Assembly (NCBI GenBank): GCA_947307255.1
Contig: CAMZIO010000001.1
Coordinates: 62,001-126,000 of the forward strand
Reading direction: 5' to 3'
DNA from: an uncultured Clostridia bacterium
Lineage (GTDB): Bacteria; Bacillota; Clostridia; Oscillospirales; Oscillospiraceae
DNA: 64,000 nucleotides
Shown: piece by piece, positions 33,839 through 41,112 of the stretch
Position numbering within the stretch: position 1 is the stretch's first letter
Layout of the letters: every line of letters starts with the position of its first letter
Notes under the pieces: generated by a model
Told to the model about the DNA's origin: nothing
The model's database searches: none
The model's input: the letters and a program-made list of their open reading frames with translations, nothing else
Position numbers and translations under genes: made by a program

Positions 33839-34588
33839 TCAGTGAAGACCTTCCGCGCAAGCGCGTGCGCAGCTTCCGTTTCTGCTGACCGCAGGCAGCG
33901 GACCGGGGGGTTCCTTCTGCGCCGGCTTTTCCGCACGAGGGAAAGCCGATTGACACCAGGCAAATAAAACGGAGAACGCCCGATCGAAATCAAATCCATC
34001 CGGCAGTTCCGCCAACTCCAGCACCTGCCGATCCTCCGCCGAAACCGCTTCCTTGAGTGCCTCCTTCGTGAGGATAAAGCGACCGCTCTCCAGATAGTGC
34101 AGATTCTGCATCAGAAAAAACACGCCTTTGCAGGTGCCGCGAAACGCCGCGGCATTTCTCTCCCGGTCGGCGTGGATATAGCGATGGCAAAGCTCGTGAT
34201 ACAGATTCCCCAGGCTTAGCTTGACATAGTTGACTTCGTCCTCCCGTGTCGCAGAGGGAAGATAGTCCGTCAACACGCCGAACAGGTCTTTCGTCGTATG
34301 GCGAAGCTGGCAGAGCTCCAGGGGATTCCAGCGAAGCAGCTCGCCCTGGCCGCAGATAAACCCGCAGGACTTCTCATAGAAACCAATCGTATTCAGAATC
34401 TCCCGATACCGATCCATGTCCTGAATCCATAGCCGATCCAGGATCACCATCACGTCAATATCGCTGTTTTCGTTGGCTTCCCCGCGCAGATAGCTGCCCT
34501 GAAGGCCAACGTACAGCAGACGCGCTCCGAAGACCGCGCGGCAGTTCGAGATCAGGGAATTGATATAACTGTCCAGATCAAGTATCAT
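33839..34588 (-). CDS. Nucleotidyltransferase-domain protein, altered C-terminus
   Basis: 249 residues. The nucleotidyltransferase fold is shown by VGLQGSYLRGEANENSDIDV, with G-S and D-x-D ligands, and a helical domain follows (NYVKLSLGNLYHELCHRYIH). Members of this group modify antibiotics or other substrates with a nucleotide. The end (FDRAFSVLFAWCQ) reads like the family's natural C-terminus, but the frame continues for about 35 Pro/Ala/Arg-rich residues up to CARACAEGLH; this suggests that the tail was acquired by a frame-changing deletion that also removed the start of the GyrI-like gene. Overlaps the TetR stop by 4 bp. Confidence 0.8.
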   Translation of the reverse strand: MILDLDSYINSLISNCRAVFGARLLYVGLQGSYLRGEANENSDIDVMVILDRLWIQDMDRYREILNTIGFYEKSCGFICGQGELLRWNPLELCQLRHTTKDLFGVLTDYLPSATREDEVNYVKLSLGNLYHELCHRYIHADRERNAAAFRGTCKGVFFLMQNLHYLESGRFILTKEALKEAVSAEDRQVLELAELPDGFDFDRAFSVLFAWCQSAFPRAEKPAQKEPPGPLPAVSRNGSCARACAEGLH

Positions 34589-35181
34589 GCTTTCACTCCA
34601 TAGACACGAACAAAATGCCGGCTGAACGCTTCCGCCTGCGCCATGGCCTCTTCCGCTTTCTCCGGCTCGCGGTCGCTGAGGTGGATGAGCGCCGAGATCG
34701 GCGCGGTGTAGGCGAAGGCCAGCATCGCGGGATCGTCCCGGCGCAGGAGTCCCTTGCCCATCATGCCCGCGAAGATCTGCGTGAACATATCCTTCAGACC
34801 CGTGAGAAAATACTTCGTCGCCAGATCCCGCGCGCGGTCATCACGAAATTGCTCGATGGAAAGCAGCTTGCGGGACTTCACAACCTTTTCGTCGTGAATC
34901 GTGAAGCTTACCATCTGCATCGTCATGCCCACCAGCCCATCCAAAGAATCCGGTACGGGAGGCAGGCGCTCTGAAGAGCCGAACCGCGCCTCGTAATAGG
35001 CGATCAGTTCGTCCAAGAGTGTATTCCAAATCTCCTCTTTGCTCTCGAAATGGCGGTACATGGCGGATTTCACAAGACCGAGAGATTCTGACAGCTCACG
35101 GATATTTGTGCCGGCATAACCGTTTTGAGAAAACATCTCCAAAGCCGCCGCAAGTATTTTTTCCTTTGTATCCTTCGCCAT
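34585..35181 (-). CDS. TetR-family transcriptional regulator
   Basis: 198 residues. N-terminal helix-turn-helix: KEKILAAALEMFSQNGYAGT, NIRELSESLGLVKSAMYRHF. The C-terminal ligand domain is unassigned. It is the first gene of a minus-strand cluster that runs to 28288 with spacing mostly under 15 bp. Its own promoter is inside a perfect 16-bp inverted repeat (35202-35241), so it very probably represses itself and the genes behind it. The ligand might be a substrate of one of the enzymes in the cluster. Confidence 0.9.
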   Translation of the reverse strand: MAKDTKEKILAAALEMFSQNGYAGTNIRELSESLGLVKSAMYRHFESKEEIWNTLLDELIAYYEARFGSSERLPPVPDSLDGLVGMTMQMVSFTIHDEKVVKSRKLLSIEQFRDDRARDLATKYFLTGLKDMFTQIFAGMMGKGLLRRDDPAMLAFAYTAPISALIHLSDREPEKAEEAMAQAEAFSRHFVRVYGVKA

Positions 35182-35201
35182 AAAACACCTCGTAAAAAAT
35201 T

Positions 35202-35248
35202 GTGATCGTTCGTTCTCGTATTATAGAGAACGAACGATCACGTGTCAA
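35202..35248 (-). promoter_or_regulatory. TetR operator and promoter
   Basis: GTGATCGTTCGTTCTC (35202-35217) and GAGAACGAACGATCAC (35226-35241) are perfect inverted arms with an 8-bp spacer. On the minus strand TTGACA (35248-35243), 17 bp, TATAAT (35225-35220): the -10 box is the spacer and one arm is the region between -35 and -10. Binding of a dimer would fully block the promoter. Confidence 0.85.
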
Positions 35249-35260
35249 GTATTTTACGAC

Positions 35261-35286
35261 GTCCCCCGTTTACCGGGGGACTTTTT
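35261..35286 (+). terminator. Hairpin with T-run on the + strand
   Basis: GTCCCCCG (35261-35268) and CGGGGGAC (35274-35281), then TTTTT. It points away from any + strand gene in the window, so it may stop antisense or residual transcription. It lies just downstream of the minus-strand ECF gene's stop. Confidence 0.6.
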
Positions 35287-35295
35287 GCGCGTTTT

Positions 35296-35799
35296 TTATT
35301 CCTTGAACGCTTTCTTGAGCGCCGGAACGATCACCAGGGCGAGACAGCCGCCGATCAGAGCGGTAACGATCTGCGGCCAGGAGAACTGCAGCGCAACGGG
35401 GGCGGGGAGCTTGCTCATCGGAATGAGCAGCTTGACGATCACGACGAACAGCACCGCAAACTTGCACAGCGCGCCCACCACGACGGAGACGATGCCGCCG
35501 GCATTGCCCTTGACGGACTTGCTCAGCGCGCAGAGAATCAGTACGTACACCAGATTGCCCAGCGCGATTGCCGGGGCAAGCCAGATCTGCGGCGCGATGC
35601 CGAGCAGATAGGCAAAGAACGGGGAAACGATCGCAACGATGGAAGCGCTCGCGGGACCGCAGAACAGCGCCGCTACGGCAAGCACCAGGTTCACGCAGGA
35701 GCCGGTGATAAACTGGTTGCCCAGCGGCTTGGTAGCCGCCTGCAGCGCAACGAGCAGCGCAATCAGAATCGCGGTACGGGTCAGATTTTTAGTATTCAT
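35296..35799 (-). CDS. ECF transporter S component
   Basis: 167 residues, six hydrophobic helices, starting MNTKNLTRTAILIALLVALQ and containing GNQFITGSCVNLVLAVAALF and SPFFAYLLGIAPQIWLAPAI. These are the substrate-binding components of energy-coupling-factor importers for vitamins and cofactors; the energising ECF A/A'/T genes are not in the window, and the substrate is not deducible. AGGAGG lies 10 bp before the ATG. It is divergent from a Crp/Fnr regulator and shares its control region. Confidence 0.8.
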   Translation of the reverse strand: MNTKNLTRTAILIALLVALQAATKPLGNQFITGSCVNLVLAVAALFCGPASASIVAIVSPFFAYLLGIAPQIWLAPAIALGNLVYVLILCALSKSVKGNAGGIVSVVVGALCKFAVLFVVIVKLLIPMSKLPAPVALQFSWPQIVTALIGGCLALVIVPALKKAFKE

Positions 35800-35812
35800 T
35801 GAGAAAACCTCC

Positions 35813-35871
35813 TTGCAAAATTCACCTTACTATACTATACTGTGGTCAATCATTCTGTTGCAAATGCAACA
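35813..35871. promoter_or_regulatory. Divergent control region of ECF S-component and Crp/Fnr genes
   Basis: On the + strand TTGCAA (35813-35818), 17 bp, TATACT (35836-35841). Between promoter and ribosome binding site lies TGTTGCA-AA-TGCAACA (35856-35871), a perfect palindrome of Crp/Fnr size, which also supplies a possible -35 (TTGCAA) for the minus-strand gene, 18 bp from TATAGT. It is the likely binding site of the adjacent regulator. Confidence 0.6.
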
Positions 35872-35884
35872 AAAGGAGAAAAAG

Positions 35885-36577
35885 ATGGACAACTATTTGC
35901 TGCTGCTGGAGCGTATGCCGATTTTTGCCGGTTTACGCGGGGAAGAAATTGCGGCGCTGTGCCGTGCCGTCCGATGCCACAGTGCATACTATGAAAAGGG
36001 AAACGTGATCTGGCATCGGGACGACCGCGTTAACTCCGCCGGGATCGTGCTGCGCGGCTGCGTGCAGGCGGAGCGCAACGGCGCAGACGGGACGCTGCAT
36101 ATCGTGGCACGCCACGGCGTGGGCGCCTTGTTTGGGGACGTACTGATGTCGTCGCGGCTGCAAAAAAGCCCGGTGGACGTTGTTGCCGCACAGGACAGCG
36201 AGGTGCTGTTCCTGCCGCTGGCGCGCATCATGCAGGACCTGGACGTGAGCGGCGGGGAAGCGGTGGTGCGCTTCCGACTGAACCTGCTTGCGGAGATTTC
36301 GGATAAGTACTGGGCGCTTTACCGGCGGCTGAACTATCTGAGCGCGGGAACGATGCGCGCACGGATCGCGCAGTATCTGCTGCAAATGCGCGACGAGTGC
36401 GGCAGCGACAGCTTTTTGCTGCCGCTTACGCGCGAAAACATAGCCTCGGAGCTGGGGGTCAACCGCAGCGCGCTGTGCCGCGAGCTGGGGAAGATGCAGC
36501 GCGAGGGACTGCTTGCGGTCAAGCAAAAGCACTTTACGATACGCAATGCTTCTGCCTTGGAGCAGTTGGCCGGATAA
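35885..36577 (+). CDS. Crp/Fnr-family transcriptional regulator
   Basis: 230 residues. A cyclic-nucleotide-binding-like beta roll (residues about 15-115, with FAGLRGEEIAALCRAVRCHS and FGDVLMSSRLQ) is followed by a dimerisation helix and a C-terminal winged helix with LPLTRENIASELGVNRSALC and RELGKMQREGLL. There is no N-terminal cysteine cluster, so it is not an iron-sulfur FNR; the ligand is unknown. AAAGGAG lies 6 bp before the ATG. A half-copy of the palindrome seen in front of this gene is also in front of the downstream acetyltransferase gene. Confidence 0.88.
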   Translation: MDNYLLLLERMPIFAGLRGEEIAALCRAVRCHSAYYEKGNVIWHRDDRVNSAGIVLRGCVQAERNGADGTLHIVARHGVGALFGDVLMSSRLQKSPVDVVAAQDSEVLFLPLARIMQDLDVSGGEAVVRFRLNLLAEISDKYWALYRRLNYLSAGTMRARIAQYLLQMRDECGSDSFLLPLTRENIASELGVNRSALCRELGKMQREGLLAVKQKHFTIRNASALEQLAG

Positions 36578-36583
36578 TGGATG

Positions 36584-36612
36584 TTGCAATCCGGCGGGAA
36601 TGGGATTATGAT
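36584..36612 (+). promoter_or_regulatory. Promoter of the serine acetyltransferase gene
   Basis: TTGCAA (36584-36589), 17 bp, TATGAT (36607-36612). The -35 area reads TGTTGCAA (36582-36589), a half-site of the palindrome upstream of the Crp/Fnr gene. Confidence 0.65.
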
Positions 36613-36661
36613 AAACGCAGCTTTTTTGGCAAAGACGGCTTTGCGACAAGGGGGATAGAAT

Positions 36662-37567
36662 ATGGATAAGGAAAAACGAAGCGCGGTCATTCGCGCCACA
36701 GCGAATAGAGTAGCAGACAATTACCGCGCGTGCGAGGTCCCGATGTACGGCGACGCGCTGCGTCTGCCCAGCCGCGAGGCGATCATCGAGATCATCCGCG
36801 ATTTTCAAAAGCTGCTGTTTCCGGTTTACTATGGGGACAGGGATTTGCTCAAGCTGCCGCCGGAGCAATACAGCGCACTGCTGATGGAGCATATCTGCGA
36901 CAAGCTGACCCGTCAGATTGCGCTGACGATGGAGGAAAGCCCGGAGAATGCGGCGCACGCCGGCGAGGTTTGCAACGAGCTGATCGCCTGCCTGCCACAG
37001 ATCCAGACGACGCTGATGAAGGACCTGTTTGCCAACTTTGACGGGGACCCCGCCGCGTACAGTATGGAGGAGGTCATTCTGTCCTATCCCGGCTTTTTTG
37101 CCATTTTTATCTATCGCATTGCGCACGAGCTGTACGTGCGCAAGGTGGCGATGATCCCGCGTATCATGACGGAGTTTGCCCACTCACAAACGGGGATCGA
37201 CATCAACCCCGGCGCGACGATCGGGGACTACTTTTTCATCGACCACGGCACCGGCATCGTCGTCGGCGAGACGACGATCATCGGCAATCACGTCAAAATG
37301 TATCAAGGCGCGACACTCGGCGCGCTTTCGCCGGCGGGACTGCGCCCGGCGCCCGGCGAGCGCCGCCATCCCAAGGTCGGCAACAACGTAACGATCTACG
37401 CCGGGTCCACGCTGCTCGGCGGTGCGACGGAGATCGGGGACAACGTGGTCATCGGCGGTAACGCCTTTTTGACCTCCTCGGTCGAGGCAAACACCACCGT
37501 CAGCATCAAAAAGCCGGAGATGACCTTTCGCGGCAAGCGCAGACCGCGGGAGGATGCGGAAAACTGA
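36662..37567 (+). CDS. Serine O-acetyltransferase (EpsC-type)
   Basis: 301 residues. Acetyl-CoA plus L-serine gives O-acetylserine, the cysteine precursor. The C-terminal left-handed beta-helix has hexapeptide repeats: INPGATIGDYFFIDHGTGIV, VGETTIIGNHVKMYQGATLG, then IYAGSTLLGGATEIGDNVVI. The N-terminal 150 residues are helical and contain FAIFIYRIAHELY. The length is that of the longer EpsC group. It lies 84 bp after the Crp/Fnr gene and has its own promoter. No cysK nearby. A strong terminator follows. Confidence 0.9.
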   Translation: MDKEKRSAVIRATANRVADNYRACEVPMYGDALRLPSREAIIEIIRDFQKLLFPVYYGDRDLLKLPPEQYSALLMEHICDKLTRQIALTMEESPENAAHAGEVCNELIACLPQIQTTLMKDLFANFDGDPAAYSMEEVILSYPGFFAIFIYRIAHELYVRKVAMIPRIMTEFAHSQTGIDINPGATIGDYFFIDHGTGIVVGETTIIGNHVKMYQGATLGALSPAGLRPAPGERRHPKVGNNVTIYAGSTLLGGATEIGDNVVIGGNAFLTSSVEANTTVSIKKPEMTFRGKRRPREDAEN

Positions 37568-37621
37568 GGGCGCGCCTGTTGTGTTTCACAGAGCAGCTGC
37601 ATACTCCAAAATGCATAAAAC

Positions 37622-37656
37622 AAAAGCCTTGAAACCAACGGTTTCAAGGCTTTTTT
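37622..37656. terminator. Rho-independent terminator after the serine acetyltransferase gene
   Basis: Perfect 15-bp stem (37622-37636 with 37640-37654), loop AAC, then T residues on the + strand; the AAAA on the left also gives a T-run for the converging GNAT gene. Confidence 0.9.
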
Positions 37657-37717
37657 GCGCAGGAATACGCAGAGGCGGAAAATCACGGTGAGAGCGCCGG
37701 AAAAAGAGTTCTGCGGC

Positions 37718-38212
37718 TCATTGTGCGAAACGGGGAGATGACGATTTCTTTTCATAAAATACCAGCGTCATTTTTTCGTTGACGACCTCGGTTTTTCCCG
37801 TTTTTTCATAGCCGAGTTTTTCATATAGATGGCAATTACCCGCTTCTTCCAGAATGGTGTCAAGAAACCATCTTTCAATGCCGGGATGCAGACGCTCGAT
37901 TTCCAGCAGTGCAGCTTGTGCAATGCCTTTGCCCTGATACTGAGGAAGAACACACAGAGCGGAAATCCGTCCGAGCCTGTTCTCCTCATCTGTATGAATC
38001 CTCACCGCGCCGACGGCGGTATCGTCCAGCATAAAAATGTAGCCGATGGTACCGGCCCTCGTATACTTGTGAAAAACCGTCGCTTTGCTTTCCAGATATG
38101 GATTTGAGCTGTCATCACGGTACTTTTCATACAATGGCAGGAAGGCCGCCCGTTGTATTGCGAATACAGAATCAGTATCGTGCGCCCGAAAGCGTGAAAC
38201 CTTAATATGCAT
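37718..38212 (-). CDS. GNAT-family N-acetyltransferase
   Basis: 164 residues. Motif LCVLPQYQGKGIAQAALLEI is the acetyl-CoA loop, followed by GNCHLYEKLGYEKTGKTEVV, the conserved end of small-molecule GNATs. The ATG at 38212 (MHIKVSRF) has GAGGGAG 9 bp upstream, and an ATG at 38245 is less likely because it precedes that ribosome binding site. Acceptor unknown. It lies downstream of two tRNA genes and their terminator, so has separate transcription. Confidence 0.85.
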   Translation of the reverse strand: MHIKVSRFRAHDTDSVFAIQRAAFLPLYEKYRDDSSNPYLESKATVFHKYTRAGTIGYIFMLDDTAVGAVRIHTDEENRLGRISALCVLPQYQGKGIAQAALLEIERLHPGIERWFLDTILEEAGNCHLYEKLGYEKTGKTEVVNEKMTLVFYEKKSSSPRFAQ

Positions 38213-38254
38213 AGCTTTGCTCCCTCGTCGATCCCGGTTTGACAAAACGATTAT

Positions 38255-38298
38255 AAAGGAAAATCCTTGAATCCCAACGGATCCAAGGATTTTCCTTT
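38255..38298 (-). terminator. Terminator of the tRNA-Ser pair
   Basis: AAAGGAAAATCCTTG (38255-38269) pairs with CAAGGATTTTCCTTT (38284-38298). On the minus strand the hairpin directly follows the tRNA 3' end and ends in a T-rich arm. Confidence 0.75.
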
Positions 38299-38300
38299 GT

Positions 38301-38394
38301 TGGCGCGGAAGAGAGGATTTGAACCTCCGCGGCGCTTTTTACACGCCCTACTCCCTTAGCAGGGGAGCCCCTTCGGCCTCTTGGGTACTTCCGC
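38301..38394 (-). tRNA. tRNA-Ser (anticodon GCU)
   Basis: 94 nt including an encoded CCA. The acceptor stem GCGGAAG pairs with CTTCCGC; discriminator G. The anticodon loop CTGCTAA gives GCU for AGC/AGU codons. A long variable arm (class II) fits serine. The T arm has GGTTCAAATCC. Confidence 0.95.
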
Positions 38395-38421
38395 AAGCCG
38401 AAATTAAAAATGTGAATCGTT

Positions 38422-38509
38422 TGGCGGAGAGAGTGGGATTCGAACCCACGGATGCTTTCACATCGCCGGTTTTCAAGACCGGTGCCTTCAACCGCTCGGC
38501 CATCTCTCC
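38422..38509 (-). tRNA. tRNA-Ser (anticodon UGA)
   Basis: 88 nt including CCA. Acceptor GGAGAG/CTCTCC, anticodon loop CTTGAAA in the ACCGGT/ACCGGC stem gives UGA for UCN codons. Variable arm CGATGTGAAAGCATC is the class II type. T arm GGTTCGAATCC. It lies 27 bp upstream of the other tRNA-Ser in the same transcript. Confidence 0.96.
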
Positions 38510-38549
38510 GTGTTGAAAACCCTGCGACGGTCCTCCAAACGCAAGTGAT

Positions 38550-38579
38550 ATATTACCACATACGGTGAGCGCTTGTCAA
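38550..38579 (-). promoter_or_regulatory. Promoter of the tRNA-Ser pair
   Basis: Minus strand TTGACA (38579-38574), 18 bp, TAATAT (38555-38550), about 40 bp upstream of the first tRNA. Confidence 0.75.
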
Positions 38580-38617
38580 CTGAAAAAGTGAAAAAATGGA
38601 GATTCTTTTGCGCGACG

Positions 38618-38653
38618 AAAGAAGAGCGCCCGCCGCGGCGGACGCTTTCTTTT
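38618..38653 (-). terminator. Terminator after the CopZ-like gene
   Basis: AAAGAAGAGCGCCCGCC and GGCGGACGCTTTCTTT form an imperfect 16-bp stem; on the minus strand it follows the CopZ stop by about 11 bp. Confidence 0.6.
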
Positions 38654-38663
38654 GGGCGCTTGA

Positions 38664-38873
38664 TCATTCCATGCCGACGACCCGGTAGCCGGCGGCCTCT
38701 ACCGCGGCGCGGAGCGCGGCGCCCTCCACCGACGGATCCGCCGTAACGGTGGCGGTTTTGGCGGAAAGATCCACCGTTGCGCTGACGCCCGGCAGTGCGT
38801 TGAGCGCTTTTTCCACTGCGGCGGAGCAATGGGTGCACATCATGCCCTCGATGGTTAAGGTGTGTGTTTTCAT
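38664..38873 (-). CDS. Heavy-metal-associated (HMA) domain protein, CopZ-like
   Basis: 69 residues, a single HMA domain. The metal-binding motif is GMMCTHCSAAVEKAL (M-x-C-x-x-C form), followed by VSATVDLSAKTATVTADPSV. Such proteins carry Cu(I) (or a similar soft metal) to P-type ATPases or regulators in the cytoplasm. No copper ATPase is in the window. It stands alone between the tRNA promoter and spoVAE. Confidence 0.9.
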   Translation of the reverse strand: MKTHTLTIEGMMCTHCSAAVEKALNALPGVSATVDLSAKTATVTADPSVEGAALRAAVEAAGYRVVGME

Positions 38874-38934
38874 TTGGCATCATCCTTTCAAGCATTATCT
38901 CTGCAGCCAGCTTAGCACACGGCGGGCGGGAAAG

Positions 38935-39291
38935 TCAACGCTTATCGCCGGCGTGGAACAAAAACGCCATCAAAACCCCGAATACCACCGCCGCGGCAAT
39001 TCCGCCGGCAGTGGCGCTCAGCCCACCGGTCAGCACGCCCAGCCAGCCCTTTTCCGCCACCGCCTTCTCCACGCCCTTGGCCAGCGAATGACCGAAGCCA
39101 AGCAGGGGAACGGTCGCGCCTGCGCCGCCCCAGCGCACGATCCTGTCGTAAAGGCCGATCGCGGAGAGAAACACGCCTGCGACCACGTAGCTGGTCAGAA
39201 TGCGCGCGGGGGTAAGCTTCGTCTTATCAATCAAAATCTGCCCGATCGCGCAGAGAACGCCGCCGCAGACGAACGCCTGGAAATACTCCAC
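38935..39291 (-). CDS. spoVAE: Stage V sporulation protein AE
   Basis: 118 residues, with about three or four membrane helices: FVCGGVLCAIGQILIDKTKL, TSYVVAGVFLSAIGLYDRIV, GGAGATVPLLGFGHSLAKGV. Part of the SpoVA channel, expressed in the forespore, through which dipicolinic acid enters the spore and leaves at germination. The start is GTG with AAAGGAGG 8 bp upstream; it directly follows the end of spoVAD (no gap). The normal upstream neighbours (spoVAD 5' part, spoVAC) are beyond the prophage. Confidence 0.93.
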   Translation of the reverse strand: MEYFQAFVCGGVLCAIGQILIDKTKLTPARILTSYVVAGVFLSAIGLYDRIVRWGGAGATVPLLGFGHSLAKGVEKAVAEKGWLGVLTGGLSATAGGIAAAVVFGVLMAFLFHAGDKR

Positions 39292-39744
39292 TCAGGTATC
39301 CTCCTTTCCGGCGGCGAGAATCACGGCGTGGCAAATGCCCGGCACGCTCTCGCCCTGGCATGAGGAGACCGGAGAGAGCAGCGCGCCCGTGGGAGCAAAG
39401 ACGATGCGCCGCCATTTACCCTCGCGCATACCGCGCAGCAGATAGCCGTTGAGCACCGCCGCCGAGCATCCGCAGCCGCTGCCGCCGCAGTGCATATCCT
39501 GCTCTCGCAGGTCAAAAAGCAGCAAGCCGCAATCGTAATAGTTCCTGCGCATATCGAGGCCGTCGCGAGCAAAGAGGTCCACCAGAATATCGTGTCCCAG
39601 CCTGCCCAAATCACCGGTAAAAATGGCGTCATAGTCGGCCGGAGACGTGCCCGTATCCCGAAACAGGGTGCGCAGCGTGTGATACGCGGCGGGGGAAGAT
39701 GTAATTATAGGACAATAAAAGAATACGATGACTTTTACACACAT
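39292..39744 (-). pseudogene. spoVAD: spoVAD, 3' portion, interrupted by the prophage
   Basis: SpoVAD is a thiolase-fold component of the dipicolinic-acid channel, about 340 residues. Only the last ~133 residues are here: PAAYHTLRTLFRDTGTSPAD, IFTGDLGRLGHDILVDLF, then MHCGGSGCGCSAAVLNGYLL and SPVSSCQGESVPGICHAVIL. Homology begins at the proline whose codon ends at 39693. The 17 residues before it, MCVKVIVFFYCPIITSS, do not match the family and lack a ribosome binding site; they come from the prophage edge. The 5' part should lie beyond the far end of the prophage. The remaining frame is undamaged, which suggests it is only separated, not decayed. Confidence 0.85.
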
Positions 39745-39892
39745 TCATTGACTAGAAAACACACGATCGTTCTGCGCGCACACAGCTTGTGCAGAACGGA
39801 AGTTTCTTATAAAAACGAGCACACGTACCACTAAAATAAACTCCGCTCAGAACGCGATTAAATGCGTCTGAAGGGAATCTGGCGAAAAAGAA

Positions 39893-39930
39893 AAGGCAGG
39901 TCATGAGACGTATAATCTCATGCCTGCCTT
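39893..39930 (-). terminator. Terminator of the phage late operon
   Basis: AAGGCAGG-T-CATGAGA (39893-39908) pairs with TCTCATG-CCTGCCTT (39916-39930). Minus-strand reading ends in TTTTCTTTTT. It lies about 90 bp after the last phage gene. The rest of 39745-40021 holds another perfect hairpin, CGTTCTGC/GCAGAACG (39768-39798), near the junction and no gene. Confidence 0.8.
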
Positions 39931-40021
39931 AAACTTTTCGCACTTTTAGACAACTTTCATTTTTTTGCGAAACACACACCCAAAGTCTCACAAAAAATGT
40001 CAAATGAAACCCCTCAAATAC

Positions 40022-40378
40022 CTAACCGCCAAAATGAAGTACAGCGGAAATAACGCCCGTTGCGATCAACGTGCACACCGCTGAAATGATGGCGACTTTT
40101 ATAGAGTTCACATTCTTTGCAACCTGCTGATAAGGCTGGTTTGCTGTCTCATTCACCTTTTCGGAAAGCTTGCTGACCTGCTCGTTCGTGTCGTTTACCT
40201 TACCCTCGATCGTACCGACTCTGTTTGCGATTACTTCAACAGAGGATGCGATCTGATAGATCGCTTTCTGCTCCTTCTGCATCTCCTTCATATCCGCTTC
40301 CAGATCGTTGATACGATGAGTGTTTGATTTTGACCGTTGCTCTGTCTCGATCAGCAAAGTCTTTTCCTGTTCTGTCAT
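40022..40378 (-). CDS. XhlA-like phage protein (coiled coil + C-terminal membrane helix)
   Basis: 118 residues. Residues 1-90 are a predicted coiled coil (INDLEADMKEMQKEQKAIYQ, IEGKVNDTNEQVSKLSEKVN) and a single hydrophobic segment ends the protein (IAVISAVCTLIATG area). This is the XhlA/haemolysin-like arrangement found next to holins in phages of Firmicutes, where it contributes to lysis. It is the last gene of the late operon. Confidence 0.7.
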   Translation of the reverse strand: MTEQEKTLLIETEQRSKSNTHRINDLEADMKEMQKEQKAIYQIASSVEVIANRVGTIEGKVNDTNEQVSKLSEKVNETANQPYQQVAKNVNSIKVAIISAVCTLIATGVISAVLHFGG

Positions 40379-40399
40379 CAGAAAGAACCTCCTTTGGTT

Positions 40400-40756
40400 T
40401 TAGTTCTCTACCTTTGATTCCACAACAGAGGCGATTGCTTTATTGCTCTCAAGAATCTCCTTCATGTCTGCCAGCGCATCATCCACATAGCTGCAAAACA
40501 GCTGGAACGGGATGACATTGGCAAGCCATGGCATCCGCTCGCAGAATTCGGAGTATACTATTGAGAGTTTTAACTTGCCGGTGCCAGAGCCGAAATCGCG
40601 TTCAGCTAACAGCACCGCCTGCAGAAGCCAGCCTTTGATCTGTTCGTACTGCTCCTGCTTGCTCTGTTTACAAAACTTGGTTACCTTGATAACCGCCGCG
40701 CTTACGACGATTAGCGCGAACACTATCTGGTACCAGTACTCTACGATAAAATTCAT
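40400..40756 (-). CDS. Phage holin (LL-H-type)
   Basis: 118 residues. One N-terminal hydrophobic segment (IVEYWYQIVFALIVVSAAVI) then a cytoplasmic helical part (KFCKQSKQEQYEQIKGWLLQ, AVLLAERDFGSGTGKLKLSI). The EKGSGTGKxKL-like pattern is typical of the phage_holin_6 group. Holins make membrane lesions that release endolysin or collapse the membrane potential. Next to an endolysin gene. Confidence 0.75.
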   Translation of the reverse strand: MNFIVEYWYQIVFALIVVSAAVIKVTKFCKQSKQEQYEQIKGWLLQAVLLAERDFGSGTGKLKLSIVYSEFCERMPWLANVIPFQLFCSYVDDALADMKEILESNKAIASVVESKVEN

Positions 40757-40767
40757 AGGTGCTCCTT

Positions 40768-41106
40768 TCAGATAGCCGGACTCTGCCAGCTGTCGTCCAC
40801 AAACTCCGCGAACCCGTTTGCCTTGGCAGCGTCATAGGTAATATGCCCATCCGTATGATCAGATTTCGCCATGTTTAAATAACACGAACACACTGTTCCA
40901 TGCGCAGTCCACGGCAAACCAACCATAGCACTGATCCAAGGCAGTGATCCGACGTACCCCTCGTGCACACAATAGAACGCGAGAAGTAAACCTCCCACTG
41001 TTACCACCCATAGCAGCTGACGAATGTCGGAAATCAGCTGTTTGGAGTAATCTATTTTCCTTTTCTTCCTATTGGCAACACGTCTGCCATTTTTAGCAGT
41101 GTTCAT
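40768..41106 (-). CDS. Phage protein with two membrane segments, unknown function
   Basis: 112 residues. A very basic N-terminus (AKNGRRVANRKKRKIDYSKQ) is followed by a hydrophobic segment LLWVVTVGGLLLAFYCV and a second weak segment. A hydrophilic tail holds HTDGHITYDAAKANGFAEF. Not recognised. Position between holin and endolysin suggests a lysis-related or antiholin role, which is inference. Confidence 0.55.
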   Translation of the reverse strand: MNTAKNGRRVANRKKRKIDYSKQLISDIRQLLWVVTVGGLLLAFYCVHEGYVGSLPWISAMVGLPWTAHGTVCSCYLNMAKSDHTDGHITYDAAKANGFAEFVDDSWQSPAI

Positions 41107-41112
41107 GGCACA

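Noticed and set aside
38301..38509. tRNA-Ser genes as prophage attachment site
   Set aside because: tRNAs are common att sites, but both are intact, and the host-phage boundary is 1.2 kb away, in spoVAD.
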